Source: JBJGXI01 sp045635475 (GTDB taxonomy: Bacteria; Bacillota; Bacilli; Bacillales; Amphibacillaceae). From it: DNA of 64,000 nt. Position 1 is the stretch's first letter. Every line of letters starts with the position of its first letter. The notes under the pieces are model-generated. The model was not told the DNA's origin, did not search any database, and saw nothing but the letters and a program-made list of their open reading frames with translations. Shown piece after piece: positions 63,502-64,000 of this stretch. The stretch is taken from contig NZ_JBJGXI010000014.1 in the NCBI RefSeq assembly GCF_045635475.1, positions 32,444-96,443 on the forward strand. The letters are read 5' to 3'. A program made the position numbers and the translations under genes.

Positions 63502-63633
63502 AGCAATCTCCCTCTCACCAACAATTATCTAACTAGCGAGAAAGATGCACCATGTCACATCTGACACATTTGAGGGATTTCTATTAAAAGTATGAATGGT
63601 AGTGTTGGGTTTTGCCACAGGCTATTGGTGGTG

Positions 63634-64000
63634 TTGTGGCTAAGGATTGCTAGAAAAGAGAATATGCAACATATAGTTCATAAATCAAAGTATATCTTTA
63701 AACGGATAGTTTAGTGTTTACTTCATAAACATACAATTCATTCTTAAATTAATTCTTGGTATTAGCAGTTAGTACCGCGCTGTCGTTAAGACGCTCGTCA
63801 TCATATTTATGAGGGAGAAATGTAGCGTTTCCTGAAACATTGTTAACTCTTTATGTACATTATGGATTATTTTTACAAGAAAATTTTCACGCCGAAAGGT
63901 GTGTCATTCAATTCTTCAAGATATGAAGTGGGAAGCCTTTGCCACTGATTATAACTGCGTGATTTCCCCCTGTGTTAGCATGGTTGTCATAAGGTTCTAT
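63634..64000. other. Intergenic, no gene seen
   Basis: AT-rich DNA to the end of the window. GTTTACTTCATAAAC near 63713 resembles the palindrome at 33566, showing that similarity between the two cassette flanks may extend further. No gene is recognisable. Confidence 0.4.

Larger units (their letters stand above)
61689..63633 (-). repeat. XRE-ComK-DnaD cassette, copy 2 (2-kb direct repeat)
   Basis: Second copy of the cassette at 31447-33432, same orientation, same gene order. Substitutions are scattered; the XRE gene has a 10-bp deletion and the DnaD linker differs. It forms the right boundary of the accessory island. Confidence 0.85.

Overview
The window reads as the chromosome of a low-GC, Gram-positive, Bacillaceae-like bacterium. 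Ribosome-binding sites are strong AGGAGG-type, TTG and GTG starts are common, and there are YesM/YesN-type two-component systems, lipoprotein-type solute receptors, DnaD-like replication proteins and ComK-family regulators, a family I know only from Bacillales. The acidic, Asn/Ser-rich linkers of the lipoproteins would suit a halotolerant genus, but that is a weak guess. I saw no rRNA, tRNA or CRISPR array.

Region 1 (1-18.1 kb) is carbohydrate metabolism. An esterase, a sucrose phosphorylase, an HSL-type hydrolase and a YesM/YesN-type pair run rightward. A leftward set follows: solute-binding lipoprotein, two MalFG-type permeases, a DUF2961/GH172 enzyme, a ROK fructokinase and a GH32 beta-fructosidase. 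No ATPase lies in the set. A cre-like site precedes it and a second histidine kinase/AraC-type regulator pair is divergent from it. Together they suggest uptake and intracellular breakdown of a fructose-containing oligosaccharide, possibly a difructose anhydride or short fructan.

Region 2 (18.1-19.15 kb) is a gene-free kilobase holding a comM scrap, three copies of a 60-bp repeat and a long hairpin. Region 3 (19.15-31.3 kb) has an adenine deaminase gene split by an in-frame TAA, and divergently an operon of an SsuABC/NMT1-type ABC importer (two permeases), two unusual crotonase paralogues, a normal enoyl-CoA hydratase, a 3-hydroxyisobutyryl-CoA hydrolase-like protein and an ADP-forming acyl-CoA synthetase. 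It looks like uptake and CoA-dependent catabolism of an unidentified carboxylic acid.

Region 4 (31.3-63.6 kb) is an accessory island bounded by two nearly identical, same-orientation 2-kb cassettes encoding an XRE regulator, a ComK-family protein and a DnaD-like protein. Three more DnaD fragments lie between them. Inside are several ATPase/nuclease sets that look like anti-phage systems: OLD nuclease + DUF4145, a nearby SF2 helicase + small protein, AAA ATPase + PD-(D/E)XK protein, and a RloA-like ATPase + frameshifted TOPRIM protein. The island also holds a ten-gene leftward peptide-import operon (ROK regulator, asparaginase II, Dpp-type transporter, M17 peptidase, CutC, ROK kinase), small unknown genes, a REP-associated tyrosine transposase, and two families of REP-like palindromes. 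The transposase and its remnant carry an inverted REP directly downstream, and comM fragments lie in the same units. The island has clearly been rearranged by these repeats.
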